This document shows, piece after piece, positions 1-10,203 of a DNA stretch of 64,000 nucleotides. The notes beneath the pieces were generated by a model. It was not told where the DNA came from, did no database searches, and saw only the letters and a list, made by a program, of their open reading frames with translations. Where the stretch lies: contig OY744611.1 in NCBI GenBank assembly GCA_963556255.1, positions 32,605,103 to 32,669,102 on the forward strand, written 5' to 3'. A program made the position numbers and the translations under genes. The stretch's first letter is position 1. Every line of letters begins with the position of its first letter. This DNA is from Allolobophora icterica (taxonomy: Eukaryota > Annelida > Clitellata > Crassiclitellata > Lumbricidae).

Positions 1-43
1 GGCCATCCTGGTCAGTAGCCTTGCCCCGGGTAGTTACGCTACA
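1..43 (+). mobile_element. 5' LTR, last 43 bases, of a Ty3/gypsy retrotransposon
   Basis: The first 43 bases are repeated exactly at 4798-4840, the end of the 3' LTR. The window therefore opens inside the 5' LTR. The target-site duplication on this side is out of view. Confidence 0.9.
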
Positions 44-47
44 AAAC

Positions 48-65
48 TGGTACGCAGAAGTGCGG
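48..65 (+). other. candidate primer binding site
   Basis: A TGG begins four bases after the LTR end, where a tRNA primer site is expected. The following bases contain CAGAAGTG, which recalls a tRNA-Leu 3' end, but the match is imperfect and the primer is uncertain. Confidence 0.35.
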
Positions 66-153
66 TGGAGTTGGATTCATTGCGAATTCTGGTTCTGTTC
101 GTCGAGTCAAGAATTTCCGGATTTTACTACGTTGATCTACGGACTTCGGAAAA

Positions 154-2877
154 ATGGCTTTCGCTGATGAAGGGGAAACGGTACGAAATACGCTGCTCGA
201 TCTCGCTGATTCGTATACTGACTCTCCGTTTCGTTTGATGCCTGCGGTTAAAGATTCGAAGACTGCGGGAAAGATTAAGTCTGATCGAAGTGGACTTTTC
301 CAGAGTATCGACTTCGATGCGTTAGAACCTGCGGTTACTGCCGACAGTGGAAGAAAAGAAACGTCGGTCGTAAAGGAGACTCTCTCGGACTCGCGATTGT
401 TGGAGAACGTTGGAAACTTGCTCAGTCGCAAGATGACTTACATGAAGCCTGGAAAATTCGACGGAACCGGGTCCCTCGAATCGTTTCTAGCTCAGTTTGA
501 AGTGTGTGCCAGGCACAACCAGTGGTCGAATGTGGACAAAGTGGATTTTCTTCGTTGTGCGTTGGACAAAGCAGCTACGCAGTTGTTGTGGGATTTCGGT
601 GCCAAGTCCAATATCTCATACGAGCAACTCGTGGAAAGGTTACGCCAGAGATACGGAGCGGAAGGACAAGCTGAAACGTTTCGTGCTCAGCTTTATTACA
701 GACGTCAACGCTCGGATGAAAGCCTGAGTGATTTGCTCCATGACATTCGTCGGTTAGTCGTGTTGGCTTACCCCGTACCGTCCAACGAGACAACAGAAAT
801 AGTTGCACGCGATGCTTTTCTGGAGGCGATCAGAGACAGGGAGTTATCGTTGAAAGTCAGGGAGAAGGAGCCTAAGTCGATTGATGAGGCTTATCGCATG
901 GCGTTACGCCTTGGTGCTTATCAGCAGATGGCTGATGCGGAAGAACGACGTCGGCCTCCCAACCGAGTCCGAGGAACTCAGGGCGTCGATGTGAATGAAC
1001 AACTTCGGATGCAACTGGACAGTTTCTTCGCAGCCCAGCGGAGGAGACAGGAAGAATTCGAGGAAAAGATTTCTCGTCAGTTGGAGGAGCTTCGGAAGTA
1101 TCCTCCGGCATCCGTGGACGATGGTCAAGTCAATCGGAACGATGGAGCTTCAGTACGCCGTCAGTCCTGTTTCAACTGTGGACGAGTCGGCCATTTTGCT
1201 CGGGAGTGCAGACAGCCACGCCGCTCTGGAGGTCAACGTCGGGACGGCGGGTCGACCAATTTCGAGGATCAGGCCACGGAAGAGACCGTGGTTACTAACC
1301 ATACCACACGGGAACGACCTTTTACCTTGTCGAACAACGCTATCTACGTTCGGGCCACCATACATCGACGGTCTCGTCTCTGTCTCATTGATACTGGGTC
1401 GGAGGTAAGCATCGTGCCTTCTTCTGATGTTGAGGGGTTGGAGTTGCAACCTACAACGAGGGTTTTGCTGGCTGCAAATGGTAGTTCGATCCGAGTCCTT
1501 GGGGAAATTAGTGTTCCGCTTAAGATTTGGCGTGGTTTTGAGATTGAAACCAATTTTCTTGTATCGGATCAGGTCTTTGAGCCCATGCTTGGGATGAATT
1601 GGTTGCGTGAGAATCGTTGTCGCTTGGGCTTTGGCAATGGTGCTCTTTTTGTTGGTCGGAGACGTATTCCTTTGGTAAGAAGAGACGGTGCTTCTTGGTG
1701 TAGGCGCATTGTGGTGGCCGAGGATGTGACTGTGCTCCCTCGTTCGCAAAGTAATGTTCCTGTTAAGACTGTGTATAGAGATTTGTCCGCAACGGCGCCG
1801 GCTTGGATGACGGAAGCGGCCGATATTATGCCAGGGGTCCATGTTGCACGGGTCGTGGTCGATGACAACATGGGGTCATCGCAAGTGCGGATGGTCAATT
1901 TAGGAAAGGAGCCTACAATGTTAGCTAGGGACTTGTTAATAGGAGAGTTGCACCCTGTAGAGGTTGCAGATGAGATGGTGGACAAGAAGGAGGAAAAGGT
2001 TGTATCGGATTGCCCTGTAATTGGTAAGTTGATGGGAGATATTTCGGAGGATGTGCCTCGGGAGGCAAAAGAGGAGTTGAGAAATATTTTGATGAAGTAT
2101 GATGATGTGTTTTCCTCTTCAGAGATGGATTTAGGGAGGACGTCGATATGCGAACATCGTATTGAGACAGGAACAGCACAACCTGTTAGACAACCTTTGA
2201 GGAGGCAACCTTTTTCTGGTCGAGCGACTGTTTATTTGGACGATGTTGTAATTTTTGGGATTTCCTATAGGATGGAAATGGTCCTCCGACGCTTACGTAC
2301 CGCAAGTTTGAAGCTGAAGCCGGATACAGGTCATATTCTGCGGCGGACGATTTGTTTCCTTGGACATATTGTGTCGGCTTCAGGGGTCGTGTTGGACCCG
2401 ACCAAGGTCCAAGAGGTGGTTTCTTGGCCTACTCCGCAGCGTCTGGGAGAGGTGAAGGCTTTCCTTGAGTTATGCGCTTATTATTGGAGATTTATTTCTG
2501 GATTTTCATGCCTTGTTGAGTCGCTGTTTGCTTTCGTTAAAAAGGGCAGAGCGTTTGTAGGCTGGTCCAAAGACGTGCAAAGGTTTTGCCAACGTTGTGA
2601 ACCGTGCTGTCGCTATTGCCGTGGACAACCGCTTAAGCGTGGGCCGCTTAGGACGGCTGGGCAATGGGAGGAAGCAGCGACAGATGGAGTAGAGACTGTC
2701 TCTACCCCAATCAGGTCGGATCTCGAGTCAGCTGCATCGGCGGCGGAGGCGAATAGGCCGCCTGGTAGGGCTAAAGTTAGGCCAGCCGAAGCTGGGTCCT
2801 TGTTTACTAGTCCCGCCGCGCTTGGGAGTGATAGACCACGGCGAGCCATTCGGAAACCAACGCGGTATCAGTCGTAG
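154..2877 (+). CDS. gypsy gag-pol polyprotein with internal deletions
   Basis: One open frame of 907 codons. The N-terminal third is a retrotransposon gag domain (about residues 90-260). A CCHC zinc knuckle, CFNCGRVGHFAREC, starts near residue 339, and a retropepsin follows with the active-site triad in LIDTGSEVSIVP near residue 409. Reverse transcriptase is broken: after the lead-in ending near residue 690 the frame jumps straight to the YLDD box (about 694), so the fingers and the first catalytic aspartate motif are gone. Connection sequence follows, then a jump near residue 803 into the integrase zinc region (FCQRCEPC), and the frame ends in an integrase-like basic tail (RRAIRKPTRYQ). RNase H and the integrase core are missing. 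The frame stays open across these jumps. The copy cannot be autonomous, but gag and protease look intact. Confidence 0.9.
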   Translation: MAFADEGETVRNTLLDLADSYTDSPFRLMPAVKDSKTAGKIKSDRSGLFQSIDFDALEPAVTADSGRKETSVVKETLSDSRLLENVGNLLSRKMTYMKPGKFDGTGSLESFLAQFEVCARHNQWSNVDKVDFLRCALDKAATQLLWDFGAKSNISYEQLVERLRQRYGAEGQAETFRAQLYYRRQRSDESLSDLLHDIRRLVVLAYPVPSNETTEIVARDAFLEAIRDRELSLKVREKEPKSIDEAYRMALRLGAYQQMADAEERRRPPNRVRGTQGVDVNEQLRMQLDSFFAAQRRRQEEFEEKISRQLEELRKYPPASVDDGQVNRNDGASVRRQSCFNCGRVGHFARECRQPRRSGGQRRDGGSTNFEDQATEETVVTNHTTRERPFTLSNNAIYVRATIHRRSRLCLIDTGSEVSIVPSSDVEGLELQPTTRVLLAANGSSIRVLGEISVPLKIWRGFEIETNFLVSDQVFEPMLGMNWLRENRCRLGFGNGALFVGRRRIPLVRRDGASWCRRIVVAEDVTVLPRSQSNVPVKTVYRDLSATAPAWMTEAADIMPGVHVARVVVDDNMGSSQVRMVNLGKEPTMLARDLLIGELHPVEVADEMVDKKEEKVVSDCPVIGKLMGDISEDVPREAKEELRNILMKYDDVFSSSEMDLGRTSICEHRIETGTAQPVRQPLRRQPFSGRATVYLDDVVIFGISYRMEMVLRRLRTASLKLKPDTGHILRRTICFLGHIVSASGVVLDPTKVQEVVSWPTPQRLGEVKAFLELCAYYWRFISGFSCLVESLFAFVKKGRAFVGWSKDVQRFCQRCEPCCRYCRGQPLKRGPLRTAGQWEEAATDGVETVSTPIRSDLESAASAAEANRPPGRAKVRPAEAGSLFTSPAALGSDRPRRAIRKPTRYQS

Positions 2878-3520
2878 TGGAGGCGCAACATAGAATTGTT
2901 GATCGGACATTATGAGATAACGGTTGTCACATTTTTTATTGCCTCCGCGGTTGTGTGGTTGGGGTTTCAGCGAGAAAGAGGAGTTTCATCACTGTTGATG
3001 TTGCTCGAGAGTAGCAGTTTTGAATGCTAGTGTTGTCGACTATGGACGTTGCCAGATGATCGTTATCACATTTAATTTCTGGGGTCTCTCAGCCGTATTG
3101 GCTGCTGTGTTGGGGTGATCGTTGTCACATTTATTTTCTGGGGTCTCTCAGCCGTATTGGCTGCTGTGTTGGGGTGATCGTTGTCACATTTGTTTTCTGG
3201 GGTCTCTCAGCTGCATTTACTGTCGTTTTGCAAGAAACGGAGGATATCTTGCGTGGCTGTTGTGGTTGCTCGGTTGTAGTGATGATGGTTGTCACGTATT
3301 TTCTCTGAGTTGCATGTGTTGCCGTTCCTGTGTTGCACTGGTTGTCGTTGTAGCAGGAAACGGGAGATGTTTTCTCGCGCAATTGGGCGATGGTTGTCGT
3401 CGTTTTCTGGTGCCTTGGGCGTCGGGGAGCGTGTTGTCGGTATCCTGTTGTTCTTCGTTGTTGAGGTGGTGGTGGCAGTTTCTCTTGGACACACAAACGG
3501 AGGACTTTGTGTCTCATTTT
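2878..3520 (+). other. untranslated tail of the gypsy internal region with 59-base tandem repeat
   Basis: No credible coding. It contains a 59-base unit in direct repeat (3058-3116, 3117-3175, and a partial copy from 3176) with the core GGGGTCTCTCAGCCGTATTG. GT-rich sequence follows as far as the polypurine tract. Confidence 0.75.
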
Positions 3521-3533
3521 GGTCGTGGGGGAG
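3521..3533 (+). other. polypurine tract
   Basis: GGTCGTGGGGGAG lies directly before TGTGGAAG, the inferred start of the 3' LTR, as expected for a plus-strand priming site. Confidence 0.55.
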
Positions 3534-3671
3534 TGTGGAAGTCTTGGCCCTTCCACCCCCTTTCTTTCATTTTGGACTCGGCCGTCCGGCTACGATACAT
3601 GCCTGCCTGCCTATGTCGATGCATGCCAGCCAGCCTCGGTGCCGGCCTGTGACGATACCTGCCAGCCAGCC

Positions 3672-4148
3672 TCGATACACGATACCCTGTATCGATACTC
3701 GATACACGATACACGATACACGATACACGATACCCGCAGGTATCGATACACGATACACGATACACGATACCCGCAGGTATCGATACACGATACACGATAC
3801 CCGCAGGTATCGATACACGATACACGATACTCGATACACGATACCCGCAGATATCGATACACGATACACGATACACGATACCCGCAGGTATCGATACACG
3901 ATACACGATACACGATACCCGCAGGTATCGATACACGATACACGATACACGATACCCGCAGGTATCGATACACGATACACGATACCCTGTATCGATACAC
4001 GATACACGATACACGATACCCGCAGGTATCGATACACGATACACGATACCCGCAGGTATCGATACACGATACACGATACTCGATACACGATACCCTGTAT
4101 CGATACACGATACACGATACTCGATACACGATACCCTGTATCGATACA
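3672..4148 (+). repeat. octamer tandem array inside the LTR
   Basis: Runs of CGATACAC are punctuated by CGATACCCGCAGGTATCG and CGATACCCTGTATCG, each a short hairpin with a 6-7 bp stem. Long open frames across the array on both strands reflect its composition only. The array lies just upstream of the LTR TATA box. Confidence 0.9.
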
Positions 4149-4149
4149 C

Positions 4150-4156
4150 TATATAA
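4150..4156 (+). promoter_or_regulatory. LTR TATA box
   Basis: TATATAA immediately downstream of the octamer array; probable start of the element transcript. Confidence 0.6.
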
Positions 4157-4699
4157 GGAGAAGACAAGGACAGTCAGCACGCAGTCGACGCAGTCGATAC
4201 AGTCAAGAAGGGAGTCGGTCGGAGCACTGCGTTGGACGCAGTCGACGCAGTCAGCAGGCACTCTCGGTTGGACAGTCGAGCTGTGCGTCGGACGCACTCT
4301 GTCAGGACACTGTCGGAAGAGGAGGAGAAGACAATCGGCGCTCGACCGGAAAGGACACTCGAGCGGACGGGCGAACTTAGTCGTCGAGTAGCGAAGTTAG
4401 TCGTCGGCGGTGACAATTGCGTGGCGCTTCGGAAGCGATTGCGAGCTGGACTGGGATCCACGTCGTCGCCTGGCGAACTTGGCGTCGCAAGCGTTGCGAT
4501 ACACGGACGGTAAAGCGTTGCGGTACATGAACTGTCAAGCGTTGCGATACACGGACTGTCAAGCGTGAGTAGCGAACGGTTTCATCTGCGAATTGTAGTG
4601 GCGGACAATCTTCTTCGGTAGAACTTGCGGTTTATTGTACATTGACGATTTGTAACTGTCATTTGATTCACCCGACGGGTAGTCGGTTTGTTTTACTTG

Positions 4700-4705
4700 A
4701 ATAAA
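4700..4705 (+). terminator. LTR polyadenylation signal
   Basis: AATAAA, 135 bases before the LTR end, at the position expected for the R region. Confidence 0.6.
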
Positions 4706-4857
4706 ACGATTGAACTGAACCAGAGTCTGAAGCCTTCAGCTTGACTAAGTGAAGCCGAACCACGGACATAGGAGTTGACACGCTGATACCTGGGAAGGGC
4801 CATCCTGGTCAGTAGCCTTGCCCCGGGTAGTTACGCTACAATACACACATATATATA

Positions 4858-5050
4858 TATCCAGTCTTGTTGTCCTCGAGACCAAGGTCTTGGTCTCGAG
4901 CGCACTCGAGTTCGTTTTTAAAAGTCTTGATCTTGGTCTTGAGACCAAAAGTCTTGGTCTTGGTCTTGGTCTTGAGACCAAAAGTCTTGGTCTTGGTCTT
5001 GGTCTTGAGGTTCAAAGTCTTGGTCTTGGTCTCGCATGACGAAGACCAAG
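4858..5050 (+). repeat. CTTGGT minisatellite
   Basis: Degenerate tandem CTTGGT units broken by GGTCTTGAGACC palindromes, directly beyond the LTR and an AT run. Confidence 0.75.
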
Positions 5051-5488
5051 ACCGGCTATCAATATGAACAGTCGTTTAACAAAACTCAAGAATTAAAAAA
5101 GTTATCAACCCTGCTTGCATCATACGACCAATATCTATGGACGGATACAAGTTTTTGTTGGTCAGGAAAACCCATTGGCAGCAGCAACAGTTATAATTCT
5201 GTATCAGACGGTATGATAAACCAGTGGAAGATTTCAAAAGGACTCGCTATCTGTATACATTTACACAGTGGTGGCGCGTGGATTTTTCAAAGGTGGTGCG
5301 AAGCATAAGTGTGCCGCCCCCCACCCCCTTGTAAGGCGACAGGCCTGTCTAGTAGTCTAGGGAAATTTTGTCTGTGTTGTGTATGATAGTAGTTAGCAGT
5401 AGCCTCAGCCTAGTATAGAGCACAGTAGCAGATGAAGCAGATCTGCTACCCTCACTGTGTACTGCGCACTTCAGTACTCTAGCATAAG
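5051..5488. other. intergenic, no gene seen
   Basis: A 90-codon open frame (5036-5308) begins in the minisatellite and has no recognisable domain or splice signals. I see nothing else. Confidence 0.5.
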
Positions 5489-5632
5489 CAAATCAAATCA
5501 GAGGGGGTTTTTCAGAGAGTACCGGTAGTCAAAAAGAGGTCCGAGTCCGGTTTCTAGAAGGCCAAATCAAATTAGAGTGGGTCCCCAGAAAGTAGTTCAA
5601 AAGAGACTCGAGTCCAGTTTCCACGGGGCCAG
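5489..5632 (+). repeat. tandem duplication of about 72 bases
   Basis: Two diverged copies share CAAATCA, GAGT and CCAGTTTC/CCGGTTTC blocks at about 5489-5562 and 5563-5632. Confidence 0.6.
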
Positions 5633-5649
5633 ATCAAGAGAAGAGGCAG

Positions 5650-5973
5650 CATAGGCGTAATTTGTGGGGGAGACGAGGGATACCCGTACCCCCCACTTTT
5701 TGGACTGGGGGGTACTGTACCCCCCACTTTTTAAACAATGCCAATCAATATTTTATTATTGTGACTTCCCAGAGAACGCAATCTCCGCCAGAAGTATGAA
5801 AGTGCTTAGATATACAGGTAAATCAAGAGCCAAAACTAATGGGAATACTGGCAGGGAATATGTTCAAAATGGTTATCATGCGAAAAACGAAAGTGGAGAA
5901 GAAATTGGTACCCCCCACTTTTTAGACCAAGGTATTGGTACCCCCCACTTTTTAGGCTAAAGTTACGCCCCTG
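5650..5973. mobile_element. hAT-type MITE, 324 bp
   Basis: Flanked by an 8-base duplication AGAGGCAG (5642-5649 and 5974-5981). The ends CATAGGCGTAA and TTACGCCCCTG are imperfect inverted repeats. Inside, TACCCCCCACTTTTT recurs near both ends. No transposase is present. A related, interrupted copy lies at 41273-42149. Confidence 0.85.
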
Positions 5974-6044
5974 AGAGGCAGTACAGCTGTCGAGGCGGGT
6001 GTCGTTTATTGCGAGAAGAATTTGAAGGCGGACGATCAGATGAG

Positions 6045-6265
6045 TCAGTTGAAAAGGTGAGATTTCAGTTCTGAGTGGAAAGCCAGATGGTGATAGAGGA
6101 CCATGAAGGACGGGTTGTAATGATGATGGAGGAACTGAGAAGCTACGGAATTCAGGGGGAGATCAATCCATAGGCGTGGTGCTGTGTTGAATATGGCTCG
6201 GTTGGAGAACTTGAGATGAGTAGTGACTGCCTGACTGGCCGTCAAGAAAGACTGAGATAGGAGGA
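6045..6265 (-). mobile_element. LINE reverse transcriptase C-terminal fragment
   Basis: The minus strand encodes LKFSNRAIFNTAPRLWIDLP and ends LKSHLF, the pattern of the C-terminal end of CR1/L2-like ORF2 proteins. The flanking sequence up to about 6730 is probably further decayed LINE. Confidence 0.6.
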
Positions 6266-6738
6266 GGATCGGGTGGAGCGCGTTGTCTGAATGGTGAAGT
6301 AGGCCTACTGAGGTACTTGGGCCGGGAATATTGTAGAAAGTTGTAGGTTAGTGTAATATAATGAAGTGGATTCTCTCTGGGATTTTTAACCAATGGAATG
6401 ATTTGAGGATGGGAGTGACATGATGATGTTTGGGCTTTCTAATGACAGCTCTGGCAAGTGAGATTTGGATAGGCCTAAGTTGCAGACGCTTGATTTGGGC
6501 GAATTCAAGGTTGAGGAAGAGGGAACTTCAGTAATGAAGCTTTGAATGAACAATCGAGGTAGCAATGGCGAAGGCAGTTTTAAGGTCGAGCATGGATGGA
6601 CTGGATGCGTGGGAGGTCAAGAATTTTCATGAAACAGGAGTGCGGGAGGTTGTACATGTAGATGTGGTTAGAGAAGTAGAGGTGTGCATCAAAAGTAATA
6701 TAATCAATATAATCAAGCGCAATCATTATTTCTAGAAA

Positions 6739-6860
6739 CCAGAGGCGTAGCTAGGGGTGCAGAGGGTACATGACTGTGTCCCCGGGCGCCAAAAGAAGGG
6801 GCGCCGAAATGAGGTTGAGGAAGAGGTCAAGTTGGATGGATGGATGGATGGATGGATGAG
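6739..6860. mobile_element. truncated hAT-like terminus and (GGAT)n
   Basis: CAGAGGCGTAGCTAGGGG resembles the ends of the other hAT elements here. No partner end or flanking duplication is found. A short GGAT run follows. Confidence 0.4.
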
Positions 6861-7275
6861 AGAAAACACATACAAATCTGACAACATCATTGTCATGTGA
6901 TAGACATCTCTGGATAAATAGCAGTCTTTTAGATAACCAACAGTTTTAAATATTATTATCATACATGGTGTTTTAAATGCAGAACCGTTACGACACTACC
7001 ATGACAGATTTTGTAGGCCTACGTGTATTCTAACGAATATAATTAGCTCACTTAATTAATATACTTATGGTGTTAGAGAGAAAACACATACAAATCTGAC
7101 AACATCATTGTCATGTGATAGGCATCTCTGGATAAATAGCAGTCTTCTAGATAACCAACAGTTTTAAATATTATTATCATGCATGATGTATGAAATGCAG
7201 AACCTATACGACCCTACTATGACAGATTTTGTAGGCCTACGTGTATTCTAACGAATTTAATTAGCTCACTTAATT
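6858..7275 (+). repeat. tandem duplication, about 200-base unit
   Basis: GAGAGAAAACACATACAAATC begins both copies (6858 and 7076) and TTAGCTCACTTAAT ends both. Copies differ by scattered substitutions, and both carry TAGGCCTAC. Confidence 0.9.
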
Positions 7276-8364
7276 GTTGGTGGGGCTGACAGCTTCCATT
7301 CCATACAGGAGAGATGGTTTATAGTATAGGGCCTACATGCATGTGCACTAACTAAATGAAAAACAATACAAATTAGGTCTACATTTGCAGCATTTGCTAT
7401 AGGCCTACAAAGAATTAACTGATCTGTAAAACTGAACGTGCATTTCACGCCTACTAATTTTAAATGACTTGGCATATATATTCACATAAATTATACTCTT
7501 CGCCGCAGTTTAATGAATTACCACACATGGACTGACGGACATAAGCTTAGGCCTATATATTTTGGTAAAAATTGATGCATTTTCATCACATTGAGTAGGC
7601 CTGTATACGTAAGCCTACGCCTTTCACTACAAATAAATGAAGAAACAAATAAATATATAAATTATATGCCTTTAGATAAGCCTAGATAAATGAATAAATT
7701 AATTAACTAATTGCTAAATTAATTGCTAAATTAAATGCGATAGAAATTTTATTTCTCGTATCTTAAATTGTTCAATTGTTAACTTCATTAATTGTTGGAT
7801 ATTGTTTTTACTTGACTTTTATTATGTAGGCCTACCCTAATGCGGTTTGTCATTTGGTTTTTGAATAAACGGATTATATGCCGTATATTATATAACTAAA
7901 TTACTTAATTAATTATTTAATTGCTCGATTACTTACTTACTTACTTAGTTACTTAATTAATCGATTAATTAACTAATTAATTAATCCTATAATTAATCAA
8001 TTAATTAACTAACTAATCCATTAATTAATCAATTAAGCAAATAATTTGTAAAACGTTGTATTGGCCCTATTGTAAGTTTGACAAACTATATATCGCATTC
8101 GCCGCGGATTCAGTCACCGTGAAAGTGCGAACTTCACTCGTAAACGCAAGCAATCTATTATTTGTATAATTATAATAATAGGTCTTTATCGTAAACTTAT
8201 AAACGTTTTCTGTAAGTAGCGGGACTGCCTTACGTGTCCTCGGTCCTTAACGTGAGTTGCTGTACTTAAATACATCTTAAATTAGTTTAAATGCCTTTTA
8301 ATTGTATGAACAGCTGCAGTCGAGACCATTCTTTACTAAAAAAAATAATACTCTTTTTTTAAAG
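7276..8364. other. AT-rich intergenic stretch
   Basis: Contains several TAGGCCTA-like words and a run of TTAATTAA-type repeats at about 7900-8040. A GC-richer patch near 8100-8150 could be the 5' end of the PLC gene, but no promoter element is clear. Confidence 0.5.
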
Positions 8365-8479
8365 AGAAACAAGATAGATGGGAGCGATGATTGGACGATT
8401 GAGAAGACGCCAACAAATGCGTCAACGCCAACAAATGTGTCGCAGGCGGTTTTTGATCCAGAGAAGCACCCACCAGAAG
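8365..8479 (+). CDS. PLCD: probable N-terminal PLC exon
   Basis: Open frame following a T-rich acceptor-like stretch and ending CCAGAAG before GTATTC. The frame ends HPPE plus one base, which joins in phase to the TG at 10039 and gives ...PPEVQEALAF. No in-frame ATG is present, so an earlier exon would carry the start. Support is the phase match and the plausible junction only. Confidence 0.4.
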
Positions 8480-8667
8480 GTATTCGCTTTTGTAAAAAAA
8501 TTGTAGAGTCAGAACAATTAAAATACAACATGAATTTCCTACTTCTCTTGACTTAGTTTTTAGGTGTCTGTGAAATGTACACCTTAAGCTGATGTCAATA
8601 TGACTGTGAACACATGTATACATACCGATGTCTTTGTAAATATAGCGTATACATTACAATCGTATGA

Positions 8668-8815
8668 TGCATGTATGCGTGTATGTATGTATGTATACGT
8701 ATGCATGTATGTATACATGTATGTATGCATGCATGTATGCATATGTGTATGCATGTATGAATGCAGGCACATAACTATATGCATGTATAAAGTATGTATG
8801 TATTCCAATTGCATG
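8668..8815. repeat. ATGT-rich microsatellite
   Basis: Degenerate GTATGTATGCAT repeats; open frames across it on both strands are compositional. Confidence 0.85.
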
Positions 8816-9299
8816 TAAATGTGATGCTTTTTCAATTAAATGCTCAGATCTACTAGTATGGAACTCCCTGATTTTCTAGCAATTGTACTGGCTCTAATTA
8901 ATTAAGTGAATTTAAAATTCAACTTGAGCGTTAATTGATTTGTTTGCATGTTCACTGACTGAAGACCGTATTCAAAATGTTTAGCAGAATGTACTTTTTT
9001 GTTCTTATTTGTTTCCACTGTTAAGATACAAATATTGACTATAAGCTTGTTATTCTATTGTAGTACTGAAAATGTTTGTAACTTCTGTCTTGTTGACTCA
9101 ATAAAATGGCTATTAATTAGCATGCATCAAGGCACTTACTATAACACGTTTCAAGTATACCTCACAAAAGCGCTGCACCTACGACTATCTAACTGAGCAG
9201 AACAGGTGTATTTTAAGACACTTGAAAATGTTTACTGAACAGTTAAATGCAACAGCACATACATGAAGTGTAAGACCGTTTCATGAAATAGGTCCAATA

Positions 9300-9715
9300 C
9301 ACGATAAGGTATGATGGGCTCAAGCCGATATTCAGAATCATGGCACCTGCATATCTCCACCAGCAGCAGAGCATAACTATTGCTGACCTGGTTGACTTGA
9401 GACTGGAACATAGAGCTATATGTCGGTGTGCTGCTAACCGAGGCCCGCCTATGAGGAGAATCTTGAAATTTATTCTTTTTTCAACAGGGAACCAGTGGGG
9501 CAAACCCCTCATATAAATCTTATATATATATGAGAGAACTTCAGCCGATTGGCCAGTAGTCGTGCAGTGCAGTTGGGGATGCTTTGAAACTGACAAATCC
9601 CAAACTTCAGCAGACCTGCGCTGACTTATGATACTGTCTGTTTTAAACGTATGATCCTTCTGGGTGTTTGCGAGGTTCTTGAAAGGTGCTATATAAATGC
9701 TTTGATTTATGAATA
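9300..9715 (+). mobile_element. decayed LINE 3' end
   Basis: The text resembling APAYL (about 9350) recalls LINE C-termini. The stretch ends GGTGCTATATAAATGC, the conserved CR1/L2-like 3' end seen several times in this window. Confidence 0.4.
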
Positions 9716-10038
9716 TATTTCATAGACCCTTAACAACTGGAACATATAATAACGACTAGTTATTGATAGGGACATGTAAGATATGAGTAATTACTGTATC
9801 CAGTCTTACCTAACCTTGCCTTAACCTTTACCTTCCTTGCCTTACTTGAAAATGAATCTGTTGAATGAGAATCAATGAGAATCTATTACAAAGGAAATCG
9901 TAGTATTCTAACAGTAGTGCTGGCTGATTCCCATAGAAAATTTACTTTGCCTGCAGTAATGTTATTCTATTCGTATTCTCATTTAATTACTATACTTTAT
10001 TAATGCTAACCATGCTTTACCTATATAACTATTTACAG

Positions 10039-10203
10039 TGCAAGAAGCCCTTGCTTTTGTGAGCAAAGGTGGTATGTTGACAAAGGTGCGTTCAAGAAAC
10101 AGCCAGCAGAACCGTTTCTTCAAGGTTGAGAATGGAGTGATGTTGGTCTATACCGACTCCCAGAAGAGAGGTTATCAGAGTCGTACCAAAGACCAGAGCA
10201 AAG
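10039..10203 (+). CDS. PLCD: PLC exon: PH domain, first half
   Basis: After acceptor ATTTACAG it reads [19 protein letters not shown] and [15 protein letters not shown], the first strands of a PLC PH domain. It ends in phase 1 at AAAG/GTAACT. The exon tail and its donor are then repeated in tandem in the intron. Confidence 0.85.

Larger units (their letters stand above)
3534..4840 (+). mobile_element. 3' LTR of the gypsy element
   Basis: It starts TGT and ends ACA, and its last 43 bases equal window bases 1-43. It has a TATA box (4150-4156) and an AATAAA signal (4700-4705). At about 1.3 kb it is long because of the array at 3672-4148. The left boundary is inferred from the TG terminus and polypurine tract, since the full 5' LTR is not in view. 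Confidence 0.8.

Noticed and set aside
3289..4391. Long open frames on both strands across the LTR octamer array
   Set aside because: Produced by a repeat without stop codons; the translations are pure DTRYTI or VSCIVYR repeats, and the region is an LTR.
8302..8556. 84-codon frame taken whole as a gene
   Set aside because: No ATG in frame; it begins at TTG after a stop. Only the part ending at the donor at 8479 is kept, as a tentative exon.
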